Shown here: positions 16,446 to 25,446 of the stretch, piece after piece
Layout of the letters: each line of letters starts with the position of its first letter
How positions within the stretch are numbered: the stretch's first letter is position 1
Assembly (NCBI RefSeq): GCF_900101615.1
Contig: NZ_FMZX01000008.1
Span: 62,001 to 126,000 of the forward strand
DNA length: 64,000 nt
Source of the DNA: Belnapia rosea
GTDB taxonomy: Bacteria; Pseudomonadota; Alphaproteobacteria; Acetobacterales; Acetobacteraceae
Direction: 5' to 3'
The notes under the pieces: model-generated
What the model saw: only the letters and a program-made list of their open reading frames with translations
Database searches by the model: none
What the model was told of the DNA's origin: nothing
Position numbers and translations under genes: made by a program

Positions 16446-17252
16446 ATGAAGCCACCCGCACGCGCCAAGCCGCCGGCCCCAGGGGCCGAGCCGGGCCGCC
16501 AGCCCGGCCCCGAGGCGCGCCCGGCCGGGACAAAGGCCGCACCCCGCGCGGTTGCCGCCTCGGTCGCCAAATCCCCGGCCAAGCATGCCGACAAGCCGGA
16601 GGCTGAGGTTTCCGACCCGGCTCCTGGCGGCATGGCCGAGGCCCAGTCCGCTGCGCCCGCGCCCCCGGCGCTCGATGCGGCCTCGAGCCCGTCGCCGCCG
16701 AGTGGCCCGGTGTCTATGCGCCGCGACACCCATCCGTCCATCCCGCCCAGGCAGCCATCGAAGCCGGTGGAGTTCAAGGCCGGCGACCATGTCGTCTATC
16801 CGACCCATGGCGTCGGCACCGTCCAGGGCATCGAGACCATGTCGGCCGCGGGCCTCTCGCTCCAGGTCATCGTGGTGACCTTCGACGAGAACCGCATGAC
16901 GTTGCGCGTCCCCGTCAACAAGGCCGCCTCCTCCGGCCTTCGCAAGCTGGCCGCGCCGGATTCCATGAAGGAGGCACTGGACACGCTGAAGGGCCGCGCC
17001 CGCATCAAGCGCACCATGTGGTCCCGCCGCGCCCAGGAATACGAGGCGAAGATCAATAGCGGGGACCCTGTGGCGATCGCCGAGGTGGTGCGCGACCTGC
17101 ACCGCAATGCCGGCCAGCCCGACCAGTCCTTCTCAGAGCGCCAGATCTACGAGCAGGCGATGGACCGCCTCGCCGCCGAGCTTGCCGCCATCGACCGCAC
17201 CGACAAGGCCGCGGCGACGACCAAGCTGCTGGACCATCTGAAGGCCGGCTGA
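16446..17252 (+). CDS. carD: CarD family transcriptional regulator
   Basis: This 268-residue protein is a CarD/CdnL regulator, which binds the RNA polymerase beta subunit and stabilises open complexes. The RNA polymerase interaction domain starts near residue 108 (KAGDHVVYPTHGVGTVQGIE), followed by the helical C-terminal domain (SRRAQEYEAKINSGDPVAIA). The first 100 residues are an Ala/Pro/Lys-rich extension resembling histone H1 tails, longer than in the usual 165-residue homologues. ATG at 16446 follows an AGGAGAG site; an ATG at 16374 is in frame but less likely. The stop overlaps the next gene by TGATG. Confidence 0.9.
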   Translation: MKPPARAKPPAPGAEPGRQPGPEARPAGTKAAPRAVAASVAKSPAKHADKPEAEVSDPAPGGMAEAQSAAPAPPALDAASSPSPPSGPVSMRRDTHPSIPPRQPSKPVEFKAGDHVVYPTHGVGTVQGIETMSAAGLSLQVIVVTFDENRMTLRVPVNKAASSGLRKLAAPDSMKEALDTLKGRARIKRTMWSRRAQEYEAKINSGDPVAIAEVVRDLHRNAGQPDQSFSERQIYEQAMDRLAAELAAIDRTDKAAATTKLLDHLKAG

Positions 17253-18193
17253 TGCGCATCCTCTGCCTCGGCGCCGGTGCCCTCGGCGGCTATTTCGGTG
17301 GCCGCCTGGCCCAGGCCGGGGCGGATGTCAGCTTCCTCGTCCGGCCAGGCCGGCAGGCGCAGCTCGCCGCCGAGGGGCTCGTCATCGAGAGCCCCTTCGG
17401 CCATGCCCGCCTCCCCATCCGCACCCTGACGCAGGCGGAGCCGGGCTTCGACATCGTCCTCCTCACCTGCAAGGCCTATGACCTCGACGGTGCCATCGAG
17501 GCCATCCGCCCCGCCATGGGGCCCGGCACGGCGGTGCTGCCCGTGCTCAACGGCCTTGCCCATATCGCCCGCCTGCAGCGGGAATTCGGCCCGGAACAGG
17601 TGCTCGGCGGCCTCGCCAAGATCCAGGCGACGCTGACGCCGGCCGGGGTGGTGAAGCAACTGAACGACTGGCGCTGGCTCACCTTCGGCGAGCTCGACGG
17701 CAGCGCCTCGCCCCGCACCCAGGCCCTTGCCAGCCTCGCCGCCCGCGCCGAGGGGATGGCCGCCGAGGCCGTGCCCGACATCATGGCCCGGATGTGGGAG
17801 AAGCTGGTCCATCTCGGCACCAGCGCCCTCGGCACCGTGCTGATGCGCGCCAATACCGGCGAGATCGCCCGCGCCCCCGGCGGCGTCGCATTGATGCACC
17901 GCCTGCTCGAGCGCAACGCCGCCATCGCCGCGGCCAACGGCCATCCTGTCCGCCCGGGCTTCATCGAGGATTTCCGGCGCCTCTTCGCCGATCCGGCCGG
18001 GGCCTATGCGGCCTCCATGCTGCGCGACCTCGAAGCCGGCGGGCGGATCGAGGCCGACCACATCCTCGGCTTCCTGCTCGAGGCTGCGCGCGCGGCCGGC
18101 GTGCCGCATGAGCTCCACGAAGCGGGCTACATCCACGCCAAGGCTTACGAGCAGCGGCGCGATGCCGGCCGCCTACCGGCGCTTCAGCCGTAG
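17252..18193 (+). CDS. ketopantoate reductase family protein
   Basis: This 313-residue NADPH-dependent reductase is of the PanE/ApbA family, which reduces 2-dehydropantoate or similar 2-oxo acids. The Rossmann motif LGAGALGGYFGGRLA is at the N-terminus, VLPVLNGL is the active-site Asn segment, and MWEKLVHLGT holds the conserved lysine. The helical C-terminal domain is complete. It is translationally coupled to carD (TGATG). Several paralogues usually exist per genome, so pantothenate synthesis is not assured and no gene symbol is given. Its 3' end overlaps the convergent MFS gene by 21 bases. Confidence 0.85.
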   Translation: MRILCLGAGALGGYFGGRLAQAGADVSFLVRPGRQAQLAAEGLVIESPFGHARLPIRTLTQAEPGFDIVLLTCKAYDLDGAIEAIRPAMGPGTAVLPVLNGLAHIARLQREFGPEQVLGGLAKIQATLTPAGVVKQLNDWRWLTFGELDGSASPRTQALASLAARAEGMAAEAVPDIMARMWEKLVHLGTSALGTVLMRANTGEIARAPGGVALMHRLLERNAAIAAANGHPVRPGFIEDFRRLFADPAGAYAASMLRDLEAGGRIEADHILGFLLEAARAAGVPHELHEAGYIHAKAYEQRRDAGRLPALQP

Positions 18194-19384
18194 CCCCAGG
18201 GCCAGGATGCAGGCCGCCGCCACGGCCAGCGCCGGCGCCGCACCCACCCCGGCCATCGCCAGCCCGACCAGCACCGGCCCCAGCGACTGGCCGGTGAAGA
18301 AGTGGAAGGCATGCAGCGCGACGGCGGAGCCCCGCGCCTCCGGCGCCAGCTCCGTCACCCGCGTCTGGATGCTGTTGTGCAGCATGTAGAAGCCCGTCCC
18401 GAGCGCCAGCCCGGAGGCGATGAACAGCGCAGCCCCCGGCGCCAGGCCGAAGCCCAGCAGCGCCACCGCCGCCAGCGCGCCGCCCAGCACCACCATCCGC
18501 CCCTGGCCGAGCCGCGCCAGCAGCGGCCGCGCCACCATCGCATAGACGACGCCGCCAAGCCCGAAGGCAGCCACCGTCATCCCCGCCTCCGCCGTCGCCC
18601 CGAGCGGCCCGCCGAGGCCACGCGCCTCCAGCATCGGCGCGAAATAGGGGAAGGTGCCGAAGATGAGCACGCCCTCGATCGCCACCGCGGCATAGAGCAG
18701 CCGCGCCTGCGGCAGGGCGAGGATCGACCGGTAGCGCCGGATCGCCCGCACCGCATCGAACCGCCCGCGCGGCTCCGGCACCCGGCTGAGCGGGATCGTC
18801 AGCATCACCACCGCCGCCGCGGCGGCGAGGCCGGCGCAGACCAGCATCAGCCCGCGCCAGCCGATCAGCGGCCCCAGCACCCCGGCCAGCGCCCCGCCGG
18901 CGATCTGCCCGACGATGGAGAAGACCAGCAGCCGGCTCAGCGCCACCTGCCGCCCCTGCATCGGCACCGCATCGCCCACCGCGGCGAGCGTCAGCGGCAT
19001 GATCCCGCCCGCCGCCGCCCCGGCCAGGGCACGCAGCGCCAGCAACATGCCGAGGCTCGGCGCCAGCGGCGCCAGCAGGCAGAAGAGCGTCAGGCAGCAG
19101 AGCCCCACCTGGATGATCCGCCGCTTCCCCACCGCATCGCCGACCGGGCCGAGGATCGGCTGGATCAGCGCGAAGGGCAGCGCATAGGCGGAGGCCAGCA
19201 GCGCCGCCTCCCGCACCGGCGCCTCGAATTCCGTGGCCAGCGTGGTGACGAAAGGGTCGAGCACCCGGCCGCCGAAGGCGCCGGCGAAGCAGGAGATGCC
19301 CAGCAGGAGGATCAGCCGCCGGACATCGGTGACGGGTTCGGCAGGCGGGGGCGGCGTGATCGGGTCGAAGGCCATTCGCCCCAT
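18173..19384 (-). CDS. MFS transporter, DHA1-like
   Basis: This 403-residue, twelve-helix major facilitator begins MGRMAFDPITPPPPAEPV and has the loop 2-3 motif GPVGDAVGKRRIIQVG. It is drug:proton-antiporter-like, probably an efflux pump; the substrate is unknown. The start is 19384 or the in-frame ATG at 19375. The upstream 55 bases contain a short inverted repeat TGTTGC/GCAACA. It converges on, and overlaps, the ketopantoate-reductase-like gene. Confidence 0.85.
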   Translation of the reverse strand: MGRMAFDPITPPPPAEPVTDVRRLILLLGISCFAGAFGGRVLDPFVTTLATEFEAPVREAALLASAYALPFALIQPILGPVGDAVGKRRIIQVGLCCLTLFCLLAPLAPSLGMLLALRALAGAAAGGIMPLTLAAVGDAVPMQGRQVALSRLLVFSIVGQIAGGALAGVLGPLIGWRGLMLVCAGLAAAAAVVMLTIPLSRVPEPRGRFDAVRAIRRYRSILALPQARLLYAAVAIEGVLIFGTFPYFAPMLEARGLGGPLGATAEAGMTVAAFGLGGVVYAMVARPLLARLGQGRMVVLGGALAAVALLGFGLAPGAALFIASGLALGTGFYMLHNSIQTRVTELAPEARGSAVALHAFHFFTGQSLGPVLVGLAMAGVGAAPALAVAAACILALGLRLKRR

Positions 19385-19439
19385 GTTGCGCTGCACTGCA
19401 ACACAGGGCAACCGTCCGGGGTGGGCAGGCCGGGGCGGA

Positions 19440-20129
19440 TCAGGCCGCCAGCCGCGCCGCCACCCGCGCCACCAGCGCCTCCCGCTCCGCCCGCATGCCG
19501 GCGCCACGCGCCTGCGCCGCCCGCAGCACCGCCTCGGGCGCCGTCTCCGGCCGCCCGGCCTGGAAGGGCGGCGCCGGGGCATACTCGATCTGCAGCTGGA
19601 TCGCCTGTGCCACCTCCGGCCCGGCGATCTCGGCGGCGATGGTGAGCGCGAAGTCGATCCCGGCGGTGACACCGCCGCCGGTCACGAGATTGCCGTCCCG
19701 CACCACCCGCGCCTCCACCGGCTCCGCCCCGAGCGCGGCCAGGAAGTCATGGCTCGCCCAATGCGTCGTCGCCCGCCGGCCGCGCAGCAGCCCGGCCGCG
19801 CCCAGCACCAGCGCCCCGGTGCAGACCGAGGTGACATATCTCGCACCCGGCGCCTGGGCGCGCAGGAAGGCGAGCACCGCCTCATCCTCCATCAGCGCCG
19901 CCACCCCCGGCCCGCCGGGGATGCAGAGGATGTCGAGCTGCGGGCAGTCGCCCATCGCCGTATCCGCCAGCATGACGAGCCCGGTATCCGACCGGACCGG
20001 CCCGGCCTCCTTCCAGATCAGCCTCACCTCGGCCCCCGGAAGCCGGCTCATCACCTCATGGGGGCCGGTGAAGTCGAGCTGAGTCAGGCGTGGGAACAGC
20101 AGGAATCCGACGGTGAGCGGCGCGGTCAT
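19440..20129 (-). CDS. DJ-1/PfpI family protein, isonitrile-hydratase-like
   Basis: This 229-residue protein of the DJ-1/PfpI superfamily has its nucleophile Cys in SVCTGALVLGAAGLL. The start (FLLFPRLTQLDFTGPHEV) and CIPGGPGVAALM match the sub-group containing Pseudomonas isonitrile hydratase and the N-terminal domain of GlxA-type regulators. There is no AraC-type DNA-binding domain here, so an enzyme is more likely than a regulator. It sits upstream of the MFS gene on the same strand; a joint detoxification role is possible. Confidence 0.85.
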   Translation of the reverse strand: MTAPLTVGFLLFPRLTQLDFTGPHEVMSRLPGAEVRLIWKEAGPVRSDTGLVMLADTAMGDCPQLDILCIPGGPGVAALMEDEAVLAFLRAQAPGARYVTSVCTGALVLGAAGLLRGRRATTHWASHDFLAALGAEPVEARVVRDGNLVTGGGVTAGIDFALTIAAEIAGPEVAQAIQLQIEYAPAPPFQAGRPETAPEAVLRAAQARGAGMRAEREALVARVAARLAA

Positions 20130-20234
20130 GGCATGTCCTCCGCCGGCATCCTGCCATGAGTGCGCCGCACTGCCAGTTCCATTCGCCTTAGGGCCGCGGT
20201 GAGGCCGGCGCCCGGCGCCGCAGCCGCCGGATCG

Positions 20235-20810
20235 TCATCCTCCGGGCCGTCCTGCGGCTTCCTTCAGATCCGCTGCGGTATCCACGTCGCGCAGGCGCCG
20301 CAGCAGCGCCACCCGCACCTGGCCGAAATTCGCCAGCGTATCCGCCAGCGCATGCTCGGTGGACCAGCGCACGCCGGCGAAGGGCCGCTCCACCCGGCGC
20401 GGCCCGAAGCCGACCAGCCAGTAGCCGCCATCCTCGGCGGGACCGAACACCGCATCCGCCCGGCCGAGGGCGCGGAAAGCCGCGGCGATCTCGGCCGGGC
20501 CGAGGCCGGGGATGTCGCTGCCGACCAGCACCGCCCGCCGGTGGCGCCCCAACGCCCGCGCCATCCGCCGGCCGAGATCGCCCCCTCCCTGGTCCCGCAT
20601 CGGTGCGCCGGACGGCCAGCGCGTGCGATCCGGCGTCACGGCCAGTTCCAGCCGCCAGCGCCGGTCCCGGCCGAGCTGCCGCACCAGCCGCGCCACCTGG
20701 GTGCGATGGAAGCGCAGCGCCGCCACATCCCCCACCTCCCGCGCCAGCCGCCGCTTGACGGTGCCGAGCCGCGGCAGGCGGGCGAAGAGGATCACGACAT
20801 CGCCGGTCAT
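20235..20810 (-). CDS. DUF2064 / TIGR04282-type glycosyltransferase
   Basis: This 191-residue nucleotidyl/glycosyl-transferase-fold protein contains VILFARLPRLGTVKRRLA, VGSDIPGLGPAEI and VFGPAEDGGYWLVG, the standard signatures of the DUF2064 family. Its ATG at 20810 overlaps the stop of the upstream GT2 gene by four bases, so the two are coupled. This two-gene arrangement is the one labelled arsenosugar biosynthesis in TIGRFAM, but no arsS or arsM gene is next to it. Substrate unknown. Confidence 0.85.
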   Translation of the reverse strand: MTGDVVILFARLPRLGTVKRRLAREVGDVAALRFHRTQVARLVRQLGRDRRWRLELAVTPDRTRWPSGAPMRDQGGGDLGRRMARALGRHRRAVLVGSDIPGLGPAEIAAAFRALGRADAVFGPAEDGGYWLVGFGPRRVERPFAGVRWSTEHALADTLANFGQVRVALLRRLRDVDTAADLKEAAGRPGG

Positions 20811-21481
20811 CCGTAGAGCCTTCGGATCAGCCCCGGCGGCAGGCCGAGGAACCAGAGGGAGAGGCAGAGCAGGTTGCGGGCCGAGCGGCGGCGCCACCCT
20901 TCCCGCCGCCAGCGGGCGGCGGAGGTGAGCGCCACCTCCGGCATCGGGACCAGCCGCCGCCGGCCGAGCCGGCGGACAAGGTCCACATCCTCCATCAGCG
21001 GCAGCGGGCGGAAGCCGCCCACCGCCTCGTAGAGGGAACGGGCAATCAGCAGCCCCTGGTCGCCATAGGGCAGGGCCAGCACCCGGCAACGCCAGGCGAC
21101 CAGGCGCTCCAGCCGCCGCGCCTCGGGGCCGGGGTCGTCGAGGGCGAAGCGGAAGTAGTGCGCCCGCTCCGGCTCCCGCATCGCCGCCGCCACCGCCGCC
21201 CGCCAGCCGGCGCCGGGGCGGGTATCGGCGTGGAGGAAGAGCAGCCATTCGCCCTCCGCCGCCCGCGCCCCGGCCGCGAGCTGCCCACCGCGGCCAGGCG
21301 GCGCCGTCACCACCCGTGCCCCCGCGGCACGGGCGATCTCGACGGTGCCATCCCTGCTGCCGGCATCCACCACCACGACCGGCAGCCCGTCGAGGGCCGC
21401 CAGCGTGGCGCCGAGGCCCGTCGCCGCGTTCAGTGTCGGGACAACGATAGTCAGGCTTTGTTCCAAGGCGATTTTAACCAA
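20807..21481 (-). CDS. TIGR04283-type GT2 glycosyltransferase
   Basis: This 224-residue family-2 glycosyltransferase has VVPTLNAATGLGATLAAL and VVVDAGSRDGTVEIA at the nucleotide-sugar site, FLHADTRP as the metal-binding region and LPLMEDVDLVRRLG as the acceptor/base motif. It is short and lacks a membrane anchor. It is coupled to the DUF2064 gene downstream. Its start lies only three bases from the first LexA box, so it could share control with the divergent radical SAM gene. Confidence 0.87.
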   Translation of the reverse strand: MVKIALEQSLTIVVPTLNAATGLGATLAALDGLPVVVVDAGSRDGTVEIARAAGARVVTAPPGRGGQLAAGARAAEGEWLLFLHADTRPGAGWRAAVAAAMREPERAHYFRFALDDPGPEARRLERLVAWRCRVLALPYGDQGLLIARSLYEAVGGFRPLPLMEDVDLVRRLGRRRLVPMPEVALTSAARWRREGWRRRSARNLLCLSLWFLGLPPGLIRRLYG

Positions 21482-21483
21482 GC

Positions 21484-21498
21484 GTTCCCACGATGTTC
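21484..21498 (+). promoter_or_regulatory. LexA (SOS) box 1
   Basis: The sequence is GTTC-N7-GTTC (N7 is CCACGAT), the published alphaproteobacterial LexA operator consensus. It abuts TTGACA at 21499-21504, a perfect -35 hexamer, so a bound repressor would block RNA polymerase. It lies 58 bases before the radical SAM start codon. Confidence 0.6.
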
Positions 21499-21533
21499 TT
21501 GACAGGACCGAGTCGTCTTGGCAGGTTTCCGTG

Positions 21534-21548
21534 GAACAGAGAAGGAAC
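21534..21548 (-). promoter_or_regulatory. LexA (SOS) box 2, inverted
   Basis: GAAC-N7-GAAC is the inverse complement of GTTC-N7-GTTC. It covers the expected transcription start and the purine-rich ribosome binding site of the radical SAM gene. The purine content needed for a ribosome binding site makes this box more liable to be a coincidence than box 1. Confidence 0.45.
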
Positions 21549-21555
21549 GGTCGCC

Positions 21556-22674
21556 ATGCCGGACGGATCGTCTGTTTCCGCCCTCCTGCCGGGCGCGCGC
21601 AAGGGGCGCGGCGCCGTCTCCAACCCCGCCATCCGCTACGAGAGCATCTCGCGGGAGGCGTTCGACGACGGCTGGGACAGCCTGGCCGAACTCGCCGACC
21701 TGCCGCCGCTGCCGACCACGCTGGTGAAGGAGCGGGCGCGGAGCGCGCTGACCTTCAACAGCAGCCCGGATATCGGCTTCGACCGCTCCATCAACCCCTA
21801 TCGCGGCTGCGAGCATGGCTGCGTCTACTGCTACGCCCGCCCGAGCCACGCCACTATCGGCTACTCCCCCGGCCTCGATTTCGAGACGAAGCTTCTTTTC
21901 AAGCCCGACCTGCCGGCATTGCTCGAGAAGGAGCTGCGGCGCCCCGGCTATGTCCCGAAGCCCGTCGCGCTGGGGGCCAATACCGATCCCTATCAGCCGA
22001 TCGAGCGCACCCTCCTGCTGACCCGCCAGGTGCTGGAGGTGCTGGAGCGCTTCGGCCACCCCGTCACCATCGTGACCAAGTCGGCCGGCGTGCTGCGCGA
22101 CCTCGACATCCTGACCCGGATGGCGCAGCGGAACCTCGTCCATGTCTGCCTCTCGGTGACGACCCTCGACGCGGCGCTGGCCCGGCGGATGGAGCCCCGC
22201 GCCGCCACCCCGCTGCGCCGGCTGCAGGCCATCAACGCGCTTGCCCGCGTCGGCATCCCGACCGGGGTGCTGGCCGCGCCGATGATCCCCGGCCTCAACG
22301 ATGCGGAGCTGGAGCGCATTTTGTCCGAAAGCTGCAAGGCCGGCGCTACCCGCGCGGGCTATGTGCTGCTGCGCCTGCCGCTCGAGATCCGCGAGATGTT
22401 CGAGGACTGGGTGCGCGCCCATTTCCCGGACCGCGCCGCCCGCATCCTCGCCCTGGTGCGGGAGACCCGCGGCGGCGCGATGTATGACAGCCGCTTCGGC
22501 ACGCGGCAGACCGGCACCGGCGCCTATGCCGACATGCTGGCCAGCCGCTTTCACCTGATGGCCCGGAAACTCGGCTTCGGCGGCAGCCGCGTCGTGTCCC
22601 AGGCCCTGGACTGCAGCCAGTTCGCCCCGCCGCCGGAGACCCCCGCTCCGGCGCGGCAGTTGGAACTGCTGTAG
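21556..22674 (+). CDS. PA0069-family radical SAM protein (SplB-related)
   Basis: This 372-residue radical SAM enzyme has its [4Fe-4S] ligands in CEHGCVYCYARPSH (about residue 95), directly after FDRSINPYRG. This is the COG1533 group, related to spore photoproduct lyase, whose member PA0069 gives the family its name. The barrel continues through VALGANTDPYQPIE and TIVTKSAGVLRDLDIL. The substrate is not known; DNA lesion repair is suggested by family and by the two LexA boxes at its promoter. ATG at 21556 is preceded by GAAGGAA; an ATG at 21493 lies inside LexA box 1 and is unlikely. Confidence 0.9.
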   Translation: MPDGSSVSALLPGARKGRGAVSNPAIRYESISREAFDDGWDSLAELADLPPLPTTLVKERARSALTFNSSPDIGFDRSINPYRGCEHGCVYCYARPSHATIGYSPGLDFETKLLFKPDLPALLEKELRRPGYVPKPVALGANTDPYQPIERTLLLTRQVLEVLERFGHPVTIVTKSAGVLRDLDILTRMAQRNLVHVCLSVTTLDAALARRMEPRAATPLRRLQAINALARVGIPTGVLAAPMIPGLNDAELERILSESCKAGATRAGYVLLRLPLEIREMFEDWVRAHFPDRAARILALVRETRGGAMYDSRFGTRQTGTGAYADMLASRFHLMARKLGFGGSRVVSQALDCSQFAPPPETPAPARQLELL

Positions 22675-22718
22675 CGGATGGCCGGGCCACCTTCCCCCGG
22701 CCCGGCCATCCACCCCCC

Positions 22719-23129
22719 TTACTCCTCCGCCGTGAAGAATTTCTGCCCGGCGGCGAAGATGTTCGGCTTGAGGAAGATGCTGAGGATCACCGCCCCCTCG
22801 GGCCCCGCCCAGGCGACATGGGTATTGCCCGCAGGCCGCCAGACGAACTGGCCCGGCAGGCACTCCCCCTCCTCATCGACGAAGCGGCCCTCCAGCACAT
22901 AGGTCTGCTCGATGGCGGTGTGCTCGTGCAGCGGCACCTCGGCGCCGGGCTCCAGCTTCAGCCGCAGCGTGCACATGCCGCCCGGGTCGCTGTAGAGGGT
23001 CTTCGACCGGATGCCGGGGAAGGCGCTCTCCTCCCAGGGCATACTCTCCGGGTCGAGGAAGGTCGAGGGTGGCGAGGCCTCGGGCGCCAGCAGGCGCTGG
23101 CGCATGGGTTTCTTCGTTCCGTCGGGCAT
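22719..23129 (-). CDS. cupin domain protein, ChrR-like
   Basis: This 136-residue single-domain cupin has metal ligands visible in PLHEHTAIEQTYVLEG (two His and a Glu) and a second-motif His in PAGNTHVAW. The fold and the phrase SKTLYSDPGGMCTLRLKLEPG resemble the cupin domain of ChrR anti-sigma factors and cysteine-dioxygenase-like proteins. It could be a small oxygenase or sensor. It diverges from a second, exported cupin at 23217. Confidence 0.78.
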   Translation of the reverse strand: MPDGTKKPMRQRLLAPEASPPSTFLDPESMPWEESAFPGIRSKTLYSDPGGMCTLRLKLEPGAEVPLHEHTAIEQTYVLEGRFVDEEGECLPGQFVWRPAGNTHVAWAGPEGAVILSIFLKPNIFAAGQKFFTAEE

Positions 23130-23216
23130 CGGACGCTCCCTTGTTGGGTTGTGGAAAGCCTAGGCCCCCGGAATGCCATCCGCTAGGATTCCTACGTCGA
23201 GGAAAGGAACGGACGG

Positions 23217-23611
23217 ATGCTCTCTCGTCGGGGTTTCGCCGGTTGCGCGCTCTGCGCGGCGGTCGGGCTGGTGGCCACGAATGTCCAGGCCCAGACCGGC
23301 GGCGTCACCCGCACCATGCTCGGCACCAGCGACTATCCGGGCAACGGCAAGGTCTCCATCCTGATGACGGTGGAGATCCCGCCCAATGCCGTCATCGCCC
23401 GCCACACCCATCCCGGCGTCGAATCCTCGGTGGTGATGGAGGGCGAGGTAATGCTCGAGCTCGATGGCCAGCCGGCCCGCACCTACAAGGCCGGTGAAGG
23501 CTTCCAGGTCCCGCCCGGCGTGCCGCATAGCGGCCGGGGCGGGCCTGCGGCCTCGAAGCTCGCCGCCACCTATATCGTCGAGAAGGACAAGCCTCTCGCC
23601 TCGCCCGCCTG

Positions 23612-23612
<1 letters not shown>
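23217..23612 (+). CDS. exported cupin domain protein, Tat signal
   Basis: This 131-residue protein starts [17 protein letters not shown]. The twin-arginine motif SRRGFAG and a cleavage site near VQAQ indicate periplasmic export. One cupin domain follows, with [15 protein letters not shown] and VPPGVPHSG supplying metal ligands. A good AGGAAAGGA site precedes the ATG. It overlaps rnhB by TGATG. The role is unknown; periplasmic metal-cupins are often small-molecule sensors or dioxygenases. Confidence 0.8.
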
Positions 23613-25407
<1,795 letters not shown>

Positions 25408-25446
25408 GGCCCCGCTTCCGGCGCGAAGCCTGCATGGCAGCGGGCG

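Noticed and set aside
19384-19405. TGTTGC/GCAACA inverted repeat before the MFS gene as a regulator site
   Set aside because: Only six base pairs with an eight-base spacer; too weak to claim without conservation data.
21556-22674. Calling the radical SAM gene spore photoproduct lyase
   Set aside because: Only the superfamily and cysteine motif are shared; non-spore-forming bacteria carry PA0069-type members with unknown substrates.
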